A DNA stretch of 64,000 nt from Crotalaria pallida (taxonomy: Eukaryota; Streptophyta; Magnoliopsida; Fabales; Fabaceae), in NCBI GenBank assembly GCA_037953625.1, contig CM075653.1, positions 8,432,001 through 8,496,000 of the forward strand, in the 5' to 3' direction. The number at the start of each line of letters is the position of its first letter. The stretch's first letter is position 1. Under the pieces are notes generated by a model. That model searched no databases. It was not told where the DNA came from and was given only the letters and a program-made list of their open reading frames with translations. Shown in pieces: positions 32,641 to 42,500 of the stretch. The position numbers and the translations under genes are program-made.

Positions 32641-33527
32641 GGGTTTTCAGTTTTTGACTCCCCATTTTCTTAGTTGACCTTCATAGTTTTTTTTCCGAAA
32701 CACCCTTTAATAAATAATAAATAATTTTTTTAATTATTAGTATGTTATGGGTCAATATATGTTAAATTTGTCAAAAAAAATATATAAATAATAAAATAAC
32801 ATGTAAGCTCTTGGTGGAACGTGTGTGTAATTTTTTGTCCAATACATTAATCCCCTATAATATATGTGTAATTTTTGCATATACGGTACGGGATCAATGT
32901 ACTTGTTAATTTCGAAAAAAAAAACAAAAAAAACAAAAAACAAAAACAAACAAACAGTACATGGAGTGTACAACTTCATCTTCTCAGTCGAACTCATCGA
33001 TGCAATTGCAGACAACACCTCCATCTGCCAAGACCATAGCTCCTCCTTCAAGATAAAACTCACTTTGAATTCCACAAAACAAGAATAAGTGGCTTGTCAA
33101 ACAAAATAGGTGAAGGATTAGGTTATGACCATATCTCAAATTCTCAACAATAAGCAGTGATGATAGAAATTTGCTATATAATATAAAACAATGTAGTATA
33201 TGTCCCACTCTGCCATCTTTCTCTTGAGGGAATGAGTTTGAAATTAAAAAGAAAAAATTGATTTTTGTTTGTTGTGTTCTCTTCTGCTTTTTGTTAGTTA
33301 CTCCAAAAAAAAGTATTCTCCCTTTCACTCACTAGGTTCAATATGTGTTGGGTATGATCACGTAGAGGAGCAACATAGCTCTATAAAAGGAAGGAAAATG
33401 ATATATTTAGATTTATTTTGCTCATCATATCTTCTCAAACTCATGGTGTAAAGAGAAGATCTCTTAACGCAATTTTGTTTATTAATTTAAAAAAAATAAA
33501 CCAACTGATACAATGGGAAGCGCGAAT
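32641..33527. other. No gene seen
   Basis: AT-rich sequence with an A/C tract (CAAAAAACAAAAAC-like, about 32918-32950). The overlapping open frames on both strands (32752-33328) are low-complexity and not believed. Confidence 0.5.
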
Positions 33528-34228
33528 GGAAATTGCTTTTTCCCATTCTTGACTTTTTGCCCCCATTTTTAATTTTCATGACCAAAATACTGTTATTATT
33601 TTCGGTTCTACAAAATCGGGAGAGTGTTTCCATTTCTGCAGAGTCGAAAAAATTTTCCAGCTCTGTAGAGTTAGAAAATTTTTCCAGCTCTGCAGAGTCG
33701 GAAAATTTTTCTAGCTCTGCAGAGTCGGGAAATTTTATGAATTTGAGAAAATTAAATGTACCGAACTAACTTTTATTTTTGCTTAATACATGTACTAACG
33801 TCTTGTTTTAATATATACTCCCATTTTGAAAGATCTTTATATGATTTCATGATTTGTATCCATTCTTTGGTGAAATACAGTACTCCGTATTATATGTTTT
33901 TAGCGTTTTTAATAAGATATTTCGACCGGTTTCATTTTCAAGTAAAAATAACTAATTTTATAGGTATTAAGAAAAGTTAGTTGGGTACATTTAATTTTCT
34001 CAAATTCATAAAATTTTCTGACTTTGCAGAGCTAGAAAAATTTTCTGACTTTACAGAGCTGGAAAAATTTTCGGACGCTACAGAGCTGAAAAAATTTCTG
34101 ACTCTACAGAGACGAAAACGTTCTTCCTTTTTTTAGAACCGAAAATAATAACACGCAAAATGATATTTTGATACATAAAAATTGAAAATGGGATAAAAAA
34201 TCAAGAATGGGGCCAAAAAGCAATTTCC
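33528..34228. mobile_element. Foldback element, ~250-base inverted arms
   Basis: The left arm (33528 to ~33774) is the near-complete reverse complement of the right arm (~33971-34228); both begin GGAAATTGCTTTTT. The loop is about 196 bases. Each arm contains four copies of a ~30-base unit with CTCTGCAGAGTCGGAAAA-type words, themselves partly palindromic. The flanking 9-base words AGCGCGAAT and TGCACGAGT agree at 6 of 9 positions, possibly a decayed MULE-type TSD. No coding capacity. Confidence 0.8.
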
Positions 34229-34256
34229 TGCACGAGTTGCCAATATGCCACGAAGC

Positions 34257-34321
34257 AGGGCCAGCCCAGGACATAGGGCTGAGGGGTGCAAGCCTAACAC
34301 TCTGACTTTTAGGAGCTCAAA
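34257..34321 (+). mobile_element. hAT-like end fragment (CAGGGCCAGCCC)
   Basis: CAGGGCCAGCCCAGGACATA resembles hAT-superfamily termini (CAGGG...). The matching right end was not found, so it is probably a remnant invaded by the foldback element. Confidence 0.35.
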
Positions 34322-34872
34322 ATTTTTTTTGGGATTTAGTTTACTGACCCTCAATTAATTAGTTGACCCCTCATATTAATGTGAAAAGTCAAAAATATTC
34401 TTAAAAAAAAATTTATTAGCTTTCTCAGGGGTCAACGAGCTTGTAATTTTACAAAGCTCGCTGACCCCACAGCTAGCTAGCGGAAAAAAAGATTTTTCAT
34501 TAGCTCTCTCGGGGGTCAGCTAACTTGTAATTTTACAAAGTTCGCTGACCCCCAGCTAGTTAGCTCTCTCGGGGGTCAACTAGCTTGTAATTTTTACAAG
34601 CTAGTTGACTTCCGAGAGAGCTAGCTAGCTGGGGGGTCAGCGAGCTTTGTAAAATTACAAGCTAGCTGACCTCCGAAAGAGCTAGTGAAAAATCTTTTTT
34701 TTTTCGCTAGCTAGCTGGAGGGTCAGCGAGCTTTGTAAAATTACTAGCTCGCTGACCCCCGAGAGAGCTAATGAAAAATCTTTTTTTTTGGTTAAGGATA
34801 TTTTTGACTTTTCGCATTAACAAGGGGGTCAACTAATTAATTGAGAGATCATAAACTAAAACCTTTTTTTTT
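34322..34872. repeat. Near-perfect 550-base palindrome (foldback element)
   Basis: The left half (34322-34592) is the reverse complement of the right half (34593-34872) with few mismatches and almost no loop; the centre is CTTGTAATTTTTACAAG. Each arm contains repeated smaller hairpins built from GGGGTCAGC...GCTGACCCC and GCTAGCTAGC words plus ACTTGTAATTTTACAA. The outermost parts read GGGATTTAGTTTACTGACC and the reverse of AAACTAAAACC. No ORF and no clear TSD. Confidence 0.85.
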
Positions 34873-34972
34873 TTATAGAGTTGGGTAATCATCAATAATA
34901 AATCATCAAAGTGTTAACCAAGTAACACTATGTAACCAAGTATAATATAGTAATTAGGTGTGTTAAATTTTG

Positions 34973-35067
34973 CTTTTTAGATTGATTTTTTTAAGCCTAA
35001 TGTCAAGGGCTCGAATTTTCTTTTTAGATTGATTTTTTTTAAGCCTAATGTCAAGAGCTCGAATTTT
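34973..35067 (+). repeat. 47/48-base tandem duplication
   Basis: The unit beginning CTTTTTAGATTGATTTTTTT and containing AAGCCTAATGTCAAG occurs at 34973-35019 and 35020-35067, differing by one extra T and one G/A change. Confidence 0.9.
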
Positions 35068-35473
35068 TTTGTGTGTATGAAAAATGTTTTGTTGAAAAAA
35101 AATAAAGATGATATATACATTTCAAAAGATATTTGTCTCAGCTTCTGTTATCATCAGATGATATCCTTGGTGCATAAAAAAACATTATAATATATACGAG
35201 ACCTTGTTTGATTTTATTGTTGTGGATTTATAAGCATCACTAATATTTTAACTATTTTGAGAGAAAATGTTGTCAAAATTTCCTAATATATATATGGAAA
35301 ATGCTTAAAAAAGCACATAAGACATTAGTTTAATTTATAAAGTAAAAGGGGTAGTTTTATATTTGAAAATTTTAAAATTCAAAACATCGAAAATTAGTGA
35401 ACTTAAATTTTTAATACAAGTTTTTCTTTTAATGGATTCTCCTTAACCAATATCCTTAAGGTACTTACTGCAA

Positions 35474-35532
<59 letters not shown>

Positions 35533-35997
35533 TAGTGTAGTTTAATGGTCATGTAAAATAAAATGCATTAAATATATATATTTACAAATTATTGGGGATT
35601 CAATTTCTTCTTCCTTATTTTTGTAAAAAAATTTGCCTATAAAAAAAAATATATCTCTCAGTTTCGTATGTACTATTCATATAGTTTTTGTCTCATATTT
35701 CATATGTATTGTTTTTTTGCAAAATTCAATACATAATTAATGCTATTTTTTTCAACACGCCCTTATTTATCACACTCTTTTTCTCGCTTTCAATATATTT
35801 CTTTCTCTTCAATAATGATTATATAGGGACATTATAGTGCAAATACTTCAAATTCTTACATCATAATTTAATCATTTCTTAAAATTCGTGCATCACCATA
35901 AAATACACTACTAATAAAATGGATGGAGAATTAATAATTTATTTTTTTCAAACTTTAGTATTAAAGTTTCACATATTTAGAATCCTTGGTTAATATA
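35068..35997. other. No gene; AT microsatellite
   Basis: AT-rich intergenic sequence. The AT dinucleotide run at about 35478-35531 is the longest in the window. A decayed MITE-like stretch lies at 35655-35935. Confidence 0.5.
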
Positions 35998-36292
35998 CTC
36001 CCTCCGTTTCACTTTAAGTGTCTTTTTAACATCAAAATTTTGTTTCAAAATAAGTGTCTTTCTACCAAATCTAGGCAACATTTAATACTGTTTTTCCTTG
36101 TTTACCCTTACATTTAATGTTGTTTTAGTTTTGAAATTTGTAATACTAGTAATGATGCATTGACAAAATGAAATATTAAATAGGGGTATTTTTGATAAAA
36201 TACACATAAAACTTACAATAATCATGATAATCAACACTTTCTTAATCTATGTGCAAAAGTCCAAAAAAACACTTAAAGTGAAACGGAGGGAG
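35998..36292. mobile_element. Stowaway-type MITE
   Basis: Inverted ends CTCCCTCCGTTTCACTTTAA on both sides, flanked by TA (35996-35997 and 36293-36294). No coding capacity. Confidence 0.88.
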
Positions 36293-36366
36293 TACTTATT
36301 TCGCTAGGGTCCAACAAATGATAAAACTGGACCACCCATAAAGTTGTAATAAAAATCAATGTTTGA

Positions 36367-36530
36367 CATCAACCAGTATCTGGATCTGGTTTATCCAGAA
36401 TCCGACTCATCCGATCAGACCCAACTGAATTCGCACTAAGCGGTAGAAATCTTCTAGGGGGAGTTGTTCCATACACAAAGTTCAAACTCGAGACCAGCTG
36501 ATTAAGGGACTAAGTGAGGTACCACTTGGT
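36367..36530 (-). mobile_element. tRNA-derived SINE, same family as 22468
   Basis: Flanked by a 23-base exact direct repeat starting TTGTAATAAAAATCAATG (36344-36366 and 36531-36553). On the minus strand it has A box CCAAGTGGTACCTCAC, B box CTCGAGTTTGAAC and the body GGATGAGTCGGATTCTGGA shared with the plus-strand copy at 22468-22653. Confidence 0.88.
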
Positions 36531-36816
36531 TTGTAATAAAAATCAATGTTTGAATAGCATTAATTGCTCAATAAAAATTTTATAAACCATGCCGTAGTTC
36601 ACTATCTCCACGTAGATTGTTGATTGACACGTAATGTTACCATGCAACATAACATGTACTCCAGTTTGCTGGTTTATTTGGCGTCTATTTGCTCGAATAT
36701 TCTCGTAATTTGCCCATTTTACTTCTTAACTTTATTATTTTATACCCTTTATGATCATAAATTTTACTCCTTTCATGCTTAATTTTTATTTGAGTTTTTC
36801 TAACGTATCCTAAGTA

Positions 36817-37099
36817 TTCTCTCCGGCTCGAAATATAAGCAAAATTAACTAATTTTACGTTTATTAAGGAGGTTAGTTGATTGTATTTAATTTTCTCAAA
36901 TTTATAAAAGAATAGGGGTATTTTAGGAAAGTTGCATTGGGAATGAAACAAAAATTAAATAAGATAACAATTTTCTAGGGATGTTTTAGGAAAGTGACAT
37001 TGGGAATGAAATAAAATTTAAGAAAGTTAGTTAGTTTTGCTTATATTTTAAACCAAAAGATGTATGTTTTTTGTTGCTTATATTTCGAGCCGGAAGGAG
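36817..37099. mobile_element. Stowaway-type MITE
   Basis: The left end TTCTCTCCGGCTCGAAATAT and right end (reversed) CTCCTTCCGGCTCGAAATAT are flanked by TA. Internally GAAAGT-ACATTGGGAATGAAA-type words occur twice (about 36918 and 36988). Confidence 0.75.
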
Positions 37100-37297
37100 T
37101 ATATGTTAAGAAATTCATATTGATTAAGTTTATATTAAAAATTGATATAATTAGTGTATATGAATTTTATAAATACGTCAATTCTTGATGCAATCATACA
37201 CATTATACATTTTTTAACATATACTCTGTAACAAATGTTAGCAAAACCTTTTTTGTTTTATGAATTTTTCTAATTTATGTATTTGTGCATTTTGAGT

Positions 37298-37574
37298 TAA
37301 TAGTTCATTTGGTCTCCGAAAAATACATTAGTCATCAGTTTAGTTTCTGAAAGGTTTTTTAATTTACATTAATTTAGTCCCCAAAAATCAACATGACATC
37401 AGGTAGCATAAATTTTGGTCTCGAAAGAGTCATACGGTCATCAAATAAGTCCATAAATGACCAATGTGGTGCTATATTGATTTTTGAGTGACTAAATTGA
37501 TATAAAATATCTTTCGGAGACTAAATTGATGACCGATTTATCTTTCGAGAACAAAATGTATATTAACTCCATAA
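37298..37574. mobile_element. Probable TIR MITE
   Basis: GAGTTAATAGTTCATTTGGTC at the left and, reversed, GAGTTAATATACATTTTGTTC at the right, with further inverted similarity (TCATCAGTTTAGT / TCATCAATTTAGT). No TSD found. Confidence 0.5.
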
Positions 37575-37991
37575 TATAAATAATAGAATAAAGTATAAAA
37601 AATAATCATAATATATAAAGTTTTATTAAAAAATAAAATATAAACTTTTTATTCATTAACTATCTTTTTTTCATAAGAAAAAATAGGTTTTTAAAGTTTA
37701 TTTATTTTATGCATATGATAATTAGCTTAAAAAAATTCTTATTTCATTGATAATCTATTTTCCTATTAGTAAATTATAATTAATTAATTATTTTCAAAAG
37801 TTTTCTTAATTATTGACACATATTTATAGTAAAACATAAATTAAACAAACAAATTATCCTTATTCTACTTTATTCCTATATATGAAATATTCTTAATTTT
37901 TATAAAAAATTTTTTTTCCCAAAGTGCATTAATAATGAGGGAGTAGTGTCTACCAATCTATTCACCATAAGATCTCGACATGATACATAAT
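37575..37991. other. No gene seen
   Basis: AT-rich sequence without supported features. Confidence 0.5.
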
Positions 37992-38000
37992 AAAAATATA

Positions 38001-38490
38001 GAGTAAATATCCGAATTCCTCCTGAATTTTTTCATGTGATTATATTTAGTCTCTGAAAAAAATAAAAATTCAAACTACACTAATCCTTGAAAAATTTGTT
38101 TATTGAAAAAATTTTGTCCTTAAAAAAAGTCACCAAATGATCCTTAAAATTTTTTTCTATTAGGCAATTTGGTTCCCTAAAATAATTTTATGGGACAATT
38201 TAATCTCTAAAAGTTTGGATTAAATTGGGTGAAATTAGAGGTATAGATTTGGGTTTCTCGATCAGGTTTATTGAGTAAGCTCAAATCGACACAATTGACG
38301 GTAACCTTACCTAAAGTCAAAATTTTCAATGACCAATTTGTCTCATAGAAAAAACATTAGGGACTATTTGGTGACTTAAGTTTTTTTAGGGACCAAATTG
38401 TCTAGCATGCTAAATTTTAGAACTTTATCTTTCGAGGGACCAAATTTGACCATGCAAAAAATTTTAGGGATTACTTTGAACCTTTACTCT
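38001..38490. mobile_element. MULE-like MITE
   Basis: Ends GAGTAAAT... and ...CTTTACTCT; flanked by the 9-base TSD AAAAATATA (37992-38000 and 38491-38499). Long imperfect inverted repeats contain TTTAGTCTCTGAAA / AATTTGGTCCCT-type blocks. Non-coding. Confidence 0.65.
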
Positions 38491-38576
38491 AAAAATATAA
38501 TAGCAAATACTTATTAGAAAAAATCTAAATGATGTAAAACATATTAATTTTTTTTTAACTTTTTTTTGAAATGTGT

Positions 38577-38760
38577 CTCCAAGAGCACATTTAATACCAA
38601 AGGATCCTGGAGACTAATCTTGCACGAGGTCGCGTTCTTATGTATCTCCCAGCGGGATGTGTTAATCGGGAATCGAACATGAGACTTCTCAGTCTCATGC
38701 CCTATTCCAAGTTCTCAAGTACATTGGCAGAATCGCACCACTTAAGTCAACCCGTTGATT
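38577..38760 (-). mobile_element. tRNA-derived SINE, same family as 17286
   Basis: On the minus strand: A box GACTTAAGTGGTGCGATT, B box ATGTTCGATTCCCG, then CATCCCGCTGGGAGATAC, GATTAGTCTCCAGGATCC and TTTGGTATTAAATGTGCTC, closely matching the body of the SINE at 17286-17498. The TSD is not clear. Confidence 0.75.
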
Positions 38761-38772
38761 TATTTTTTCATA

Positions 38773-39161
38773 GAGTTAATAGTCACATAGGTCCCCGAAA
38801 GATACCCATGGAATCAGTTAGGTCCCTGAAAGATTTGTGGAATCTCTTAAACTTTCCAATAATCAATTTGGCGTCATGTTAGTCCCCCATCCAATTTTCG
38901 TCAAGAATGATTTAACGGAATCTTCCGTGACACGTTAAATATTGTGTTGGCCCTAATGTCATGTTGGAAGTTAAGAAGTTGTCACATTTGGGTCAACAAA
39001 GCATTTAACGTGCCACGTAGGTAGGTTTAAGAGATTCCACAAATCTTTCAGGGACCTAACTGATTCCAAAATGATTTTTGGGTTTAAGAGATTCCATAAA
39101 TCTTTCAAGGACTTAACTGATTCTATATGTATCTTTCGGGGATTTACGTCACTATTAATTC
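38773..39161. mobile_element. TIR MITE
   Basis: Flanked by TTTTCATA (38765-38772 and 39162-39169). The inverted ends share GTTAATAGT, CCCCGAAAGATAC, GGAATCAGTTAGGTCC and GAAAGATTTGTGGAATCTC. The right arm carries an extra partial duplicate of the GATTCCA-AATCTTTCA block. Confidence 0.65.
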
Positions 39162-39169
39162 TTTTCATA

Positions 39170-39529
39170 TTTCAAACTTTAACAAGTGTCTACCTATGAG
39201 CTATGACACTCCTGGAAAAAAAAAAAAAAGTAATCCTCAACCGATAATTTCTTAGTTAGAACTTACTACTTACAATTCCCTCCAAGTCCTAAACACTTTC
39301 CCCTCCAAAGTCCCTTGACTCTGACTCACTCCCAGAACAGTTTAGTTTAGATAGAGTGAACCAAAAAAAAAAAAAAAACACACACACACAGAGGTAGCAA
39401 TGGAAATTGGAGAGAAAATAATCAATGCAGAAAATAATTGAACATTGATTTCACTAATAATCTCAGTGTGAGAGAGAAGAGGGGAAAAAAAAAAAAAAAG
39501 TGAAGAAAAATAAAAATCAGAAGAAGAAA
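39170..39529 (+). promoter_or_regulatory. Upstream region of kinase gene, first exon A
   Basis: This is the presumed promoter and 5' leader. A TTGACT word (W-box core) is at 39315-39320, and a purine-rich leader with AG and A runs (39360-39529) precedes the ATG. The W-box reading is suggestive only; the word is short and common. Confidence 0.35.
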
Positions 39530-42500
39530 ATGAGGAACATTTTCAAGAAGCTTCACATAAGTACCAATCAGCACCCTGACCCTAACCGGTCAAATGAAAT
39601 TCCCGCCACCGCCACACCACCACCACCACCTTGCGCCACCGGCAGTCCCGGTTCTTCTCCCTTGGCTGCCCCTTCCGCCGCGGTTGCGAACAGGCACGAC
39701 TATTTCTCGTCGGAGGAGGAGTTTCAGGTTCAACTTGCTCTCGCCATTAGCGCTTCTTCCAATTCGAAGTTCCACGATGATCAGAGCTTCGGGAGTAGTG
39801 GAATCGATTCGAGGAGGAGCGACGGAGGTGTGGCGGACGCGCTGTCTCAGCGGTACTGGGTGAGTTGCATTCTTCAATTGTTCATTGTTTCAATGCTATG
39901 GCATGAATTAGGGTTTTACACTCACTCGCTACTGATGATGATGATGTTGTTGTTGTTGTTTTAAGCTTTGATTGGATTATTCATGTTTTGAATTGTGTAC
40001 AATGAGGCATTTTTTTTTGGGAAGTGCATCACTTAGTGCATGTTTGGAAAGGTGTTAGGACTTGCTAAACGCGTGTTTGGAATGCAGAAGCAACTAGTAG
40101 ATGCTTCTATCTCACCGTGAAAAAAGACCCAACGTGATTTTAGAACTTAGAATCCAAACATGCTCTATGGTTAAGAGTTTGAGCCTCGGTGCAGTTGCTT
40201 GCCTTGTGACCTAAAGGTAATGGGTTCAAATCCTGGAAACAGCCTTCCCGCGCTTGCTGGGGTAAGGCTTGGTATATCTAACCTCCCCAGACCAGGGCCG
40301 TCCCTGACATTTTATAGGCCTCGGGATGTGAGATATAAACAAAGGCCTTAAGTTTACAAAGAAAATTAACTTTGAACATCAATTTATAAATATCAAAGAA
40401 ATTTTGGCCACATTTTTCCCGAAGAAATTTTGGCAATACAATCTACAAAAAGGCCTACAAAGAGATCTCAATATGGACTACCGGGTTAGAGATTTCGGGG
40501 TATTTATAGTAAAAAGGATAAAATTGGGCCCCCTTTAGCTCTTGGCCCTAGGACATCGCACTCATTGCTATATAATCGGCATTGCCCCAGACCTCAATAG
40601 GTGGGAGCCTCATGCACTAGCCCGCCCTTTTTGTTACTTATATGCTTAGAAATTAGCAATGCAGAAGTGTGGATCACTACTTCAAGAACCATCATTTAGG
40701 TTTGTGCGCTTTTTATGTAAAACTTTTAAAAAAAAGGAAATAACGTGTATGAGTGAGTTTTTACTAAACTAGTTGATTTTGAAACATTTGTTGAGACGAT
40801 TTGCATTTCCTTTTAATAATAAGCAGAATAGTATATGGGTTGGTCGGAGTGAAGGGACTCAGGTCACTTAAGCATGATGTTATGGGTTCAATCTTGGGTT
40901 TCATGTGTATGGAAAGCAAATGAGGTGGCCCATGGAAAGCGGTGCAAGCAAAAATATAAAATTTTTGAATTTGATTTGTATGTCATTTACAAACTCAAAT
41001 TCGTATCATTTTGCATTTTCCTAATTTTATTTTTCGATATCTTTTTTACCCTCCACTTATCCCATCACATTAAAAAAAAAGAGATTCTTTTTATGGTATA
41101 CACTTGGTGTTCAAGTAAGCCTCACCATCATGATATTGATGACAACTACGCATGAACTTTCTTTAGACACGTAGGTTACCATGCAATGTGTAGTTTGCGT
41201 GTTTGTTCTGCACGCGGACACTTTCCCCTTCAAAACCTTTAATTGACTCTCAAAACCACAGAGCGACAAAAGAAAGGGGGCACAACAAAGCAGTTTTGAG
41301 TGGAGAGAAAAAACACAAAACTGATAACAGTGGTATTCGGAAAATGAGTAATGCAATAGAAAAAAATTGGAAACCGTCAGAATTCATTAACTCAACTTTT
41401 GACTCCATTGTTTGAGTGTATAAGAGAAGAGCGAGTGAAGAATCTCAAAGGTAAAGAGAGAACTGAGAGAAAATGAAGAACATTTTCAAGAAGTTTAACC
41501 TATGTACCAAACACCCTGACCGTAACCGACCCAATGAAACTCCTGCTTCCTACTCCTCCGTCGCATCATCGCCTCGCGCCACCGATCACCACCGCACCCT
41601 TTCGACTCAGAATCCCCCCGCCTCCCAAGGCAATTCTTCTACGCCTGCTGGCGCCCGGCAAGACGATTTCTCGTCAGAGGAGGAATTTCAGGTTCAGCTA
41701 GCCCTGGCCATAAGCGCTTTTGATTCTTACTTCCCTGATGATCAGAGATTGGGAAGGCTTCCAATCGATATGACAAAGAATGACTACAGTGCGGCTAATA
41801 CTCTGTCTAAGCACTACCGGGTAAGTTCACTACTGTTGCAGGAATTAGAGTATTAAGCGCACTATTGATGTTAATTGATGCAGATATTTTTAAGCATTAA
41901 TTGAAGTCTTCATGAGGTGAACTGTACACTGAGACTTTTTTTGGAAGGGCATTACACATTTCCTTAGAAATTAGCAAAGTAGAGTTGTGGATCACTACTT
42001 CAAGAACCATTATGTTGGTTTGTATGCTTGACATAAAACCAAAAAAAAAAAAATGAAATAGTAATGATGAGTTAATTTTACCAAACTGTCCATTTCCAAA
42101 CATTAATTGAGATAATTTACATTTCCTCAAAATAATTAGCAGAGAACCAATGTTAGTTGGTCCGAGTGGAGGGACTCGGATCACATAAGCATGTGGTTAC
42201 GCATGCAATCTGTGTACAGAAAAAATATTATTGGAAGGAGACCTTGCTTAGGCACCTAATAATATCCCGAGATATTATGCTCTCATCAACTGGGTAAACT
42301 CCGGAAACCAAAGAAAGAATATAATTAATGTAAATATATGCAGCAGATGCATTTAGCAAGTGATTTTGGTACATTTGTGGTTTCTGGGATTTCAACTCAA
42401 TAGTTTGTCCTTGGATTACATCGTTGGTGTATGTCTACCTCCTTTTCTTTCTTTCTTTATTTTTTTCCCCAGATTTATTGTTTTTGTGCAAAAAATTAAT

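Larger units (their letters stand above)
40655..42305 (+). repeat. Duplicated intron 1 segments following exons 1A and 1B
   Basis: 40655-40920 and 41960-42225 align along their length: GTGGATCACTACTTCAAGAACCAT, then a poly(A) stretch, then TTTACNAAACT, GAGA(C/T)(G/A)AT-TT-CATTTCCT, then TTGGTC(G/C)GAGTG(A/G)AGGGACTC and a B-box-like word. The last block looks like a SINE remnant present in both copies. The two copies sit at similar offsets after their first exons, so one duplication carried exon and intron together. Confidence 0.8.

Noticed and set aside
39500..39529. Earlier start for kinase exon 1A
   Set aside because: It would need a GTG start and adds a low-complexity Lys/Asn stretch from A-rich leader; the ATG at 39530 aligns with the start of exon 1B.
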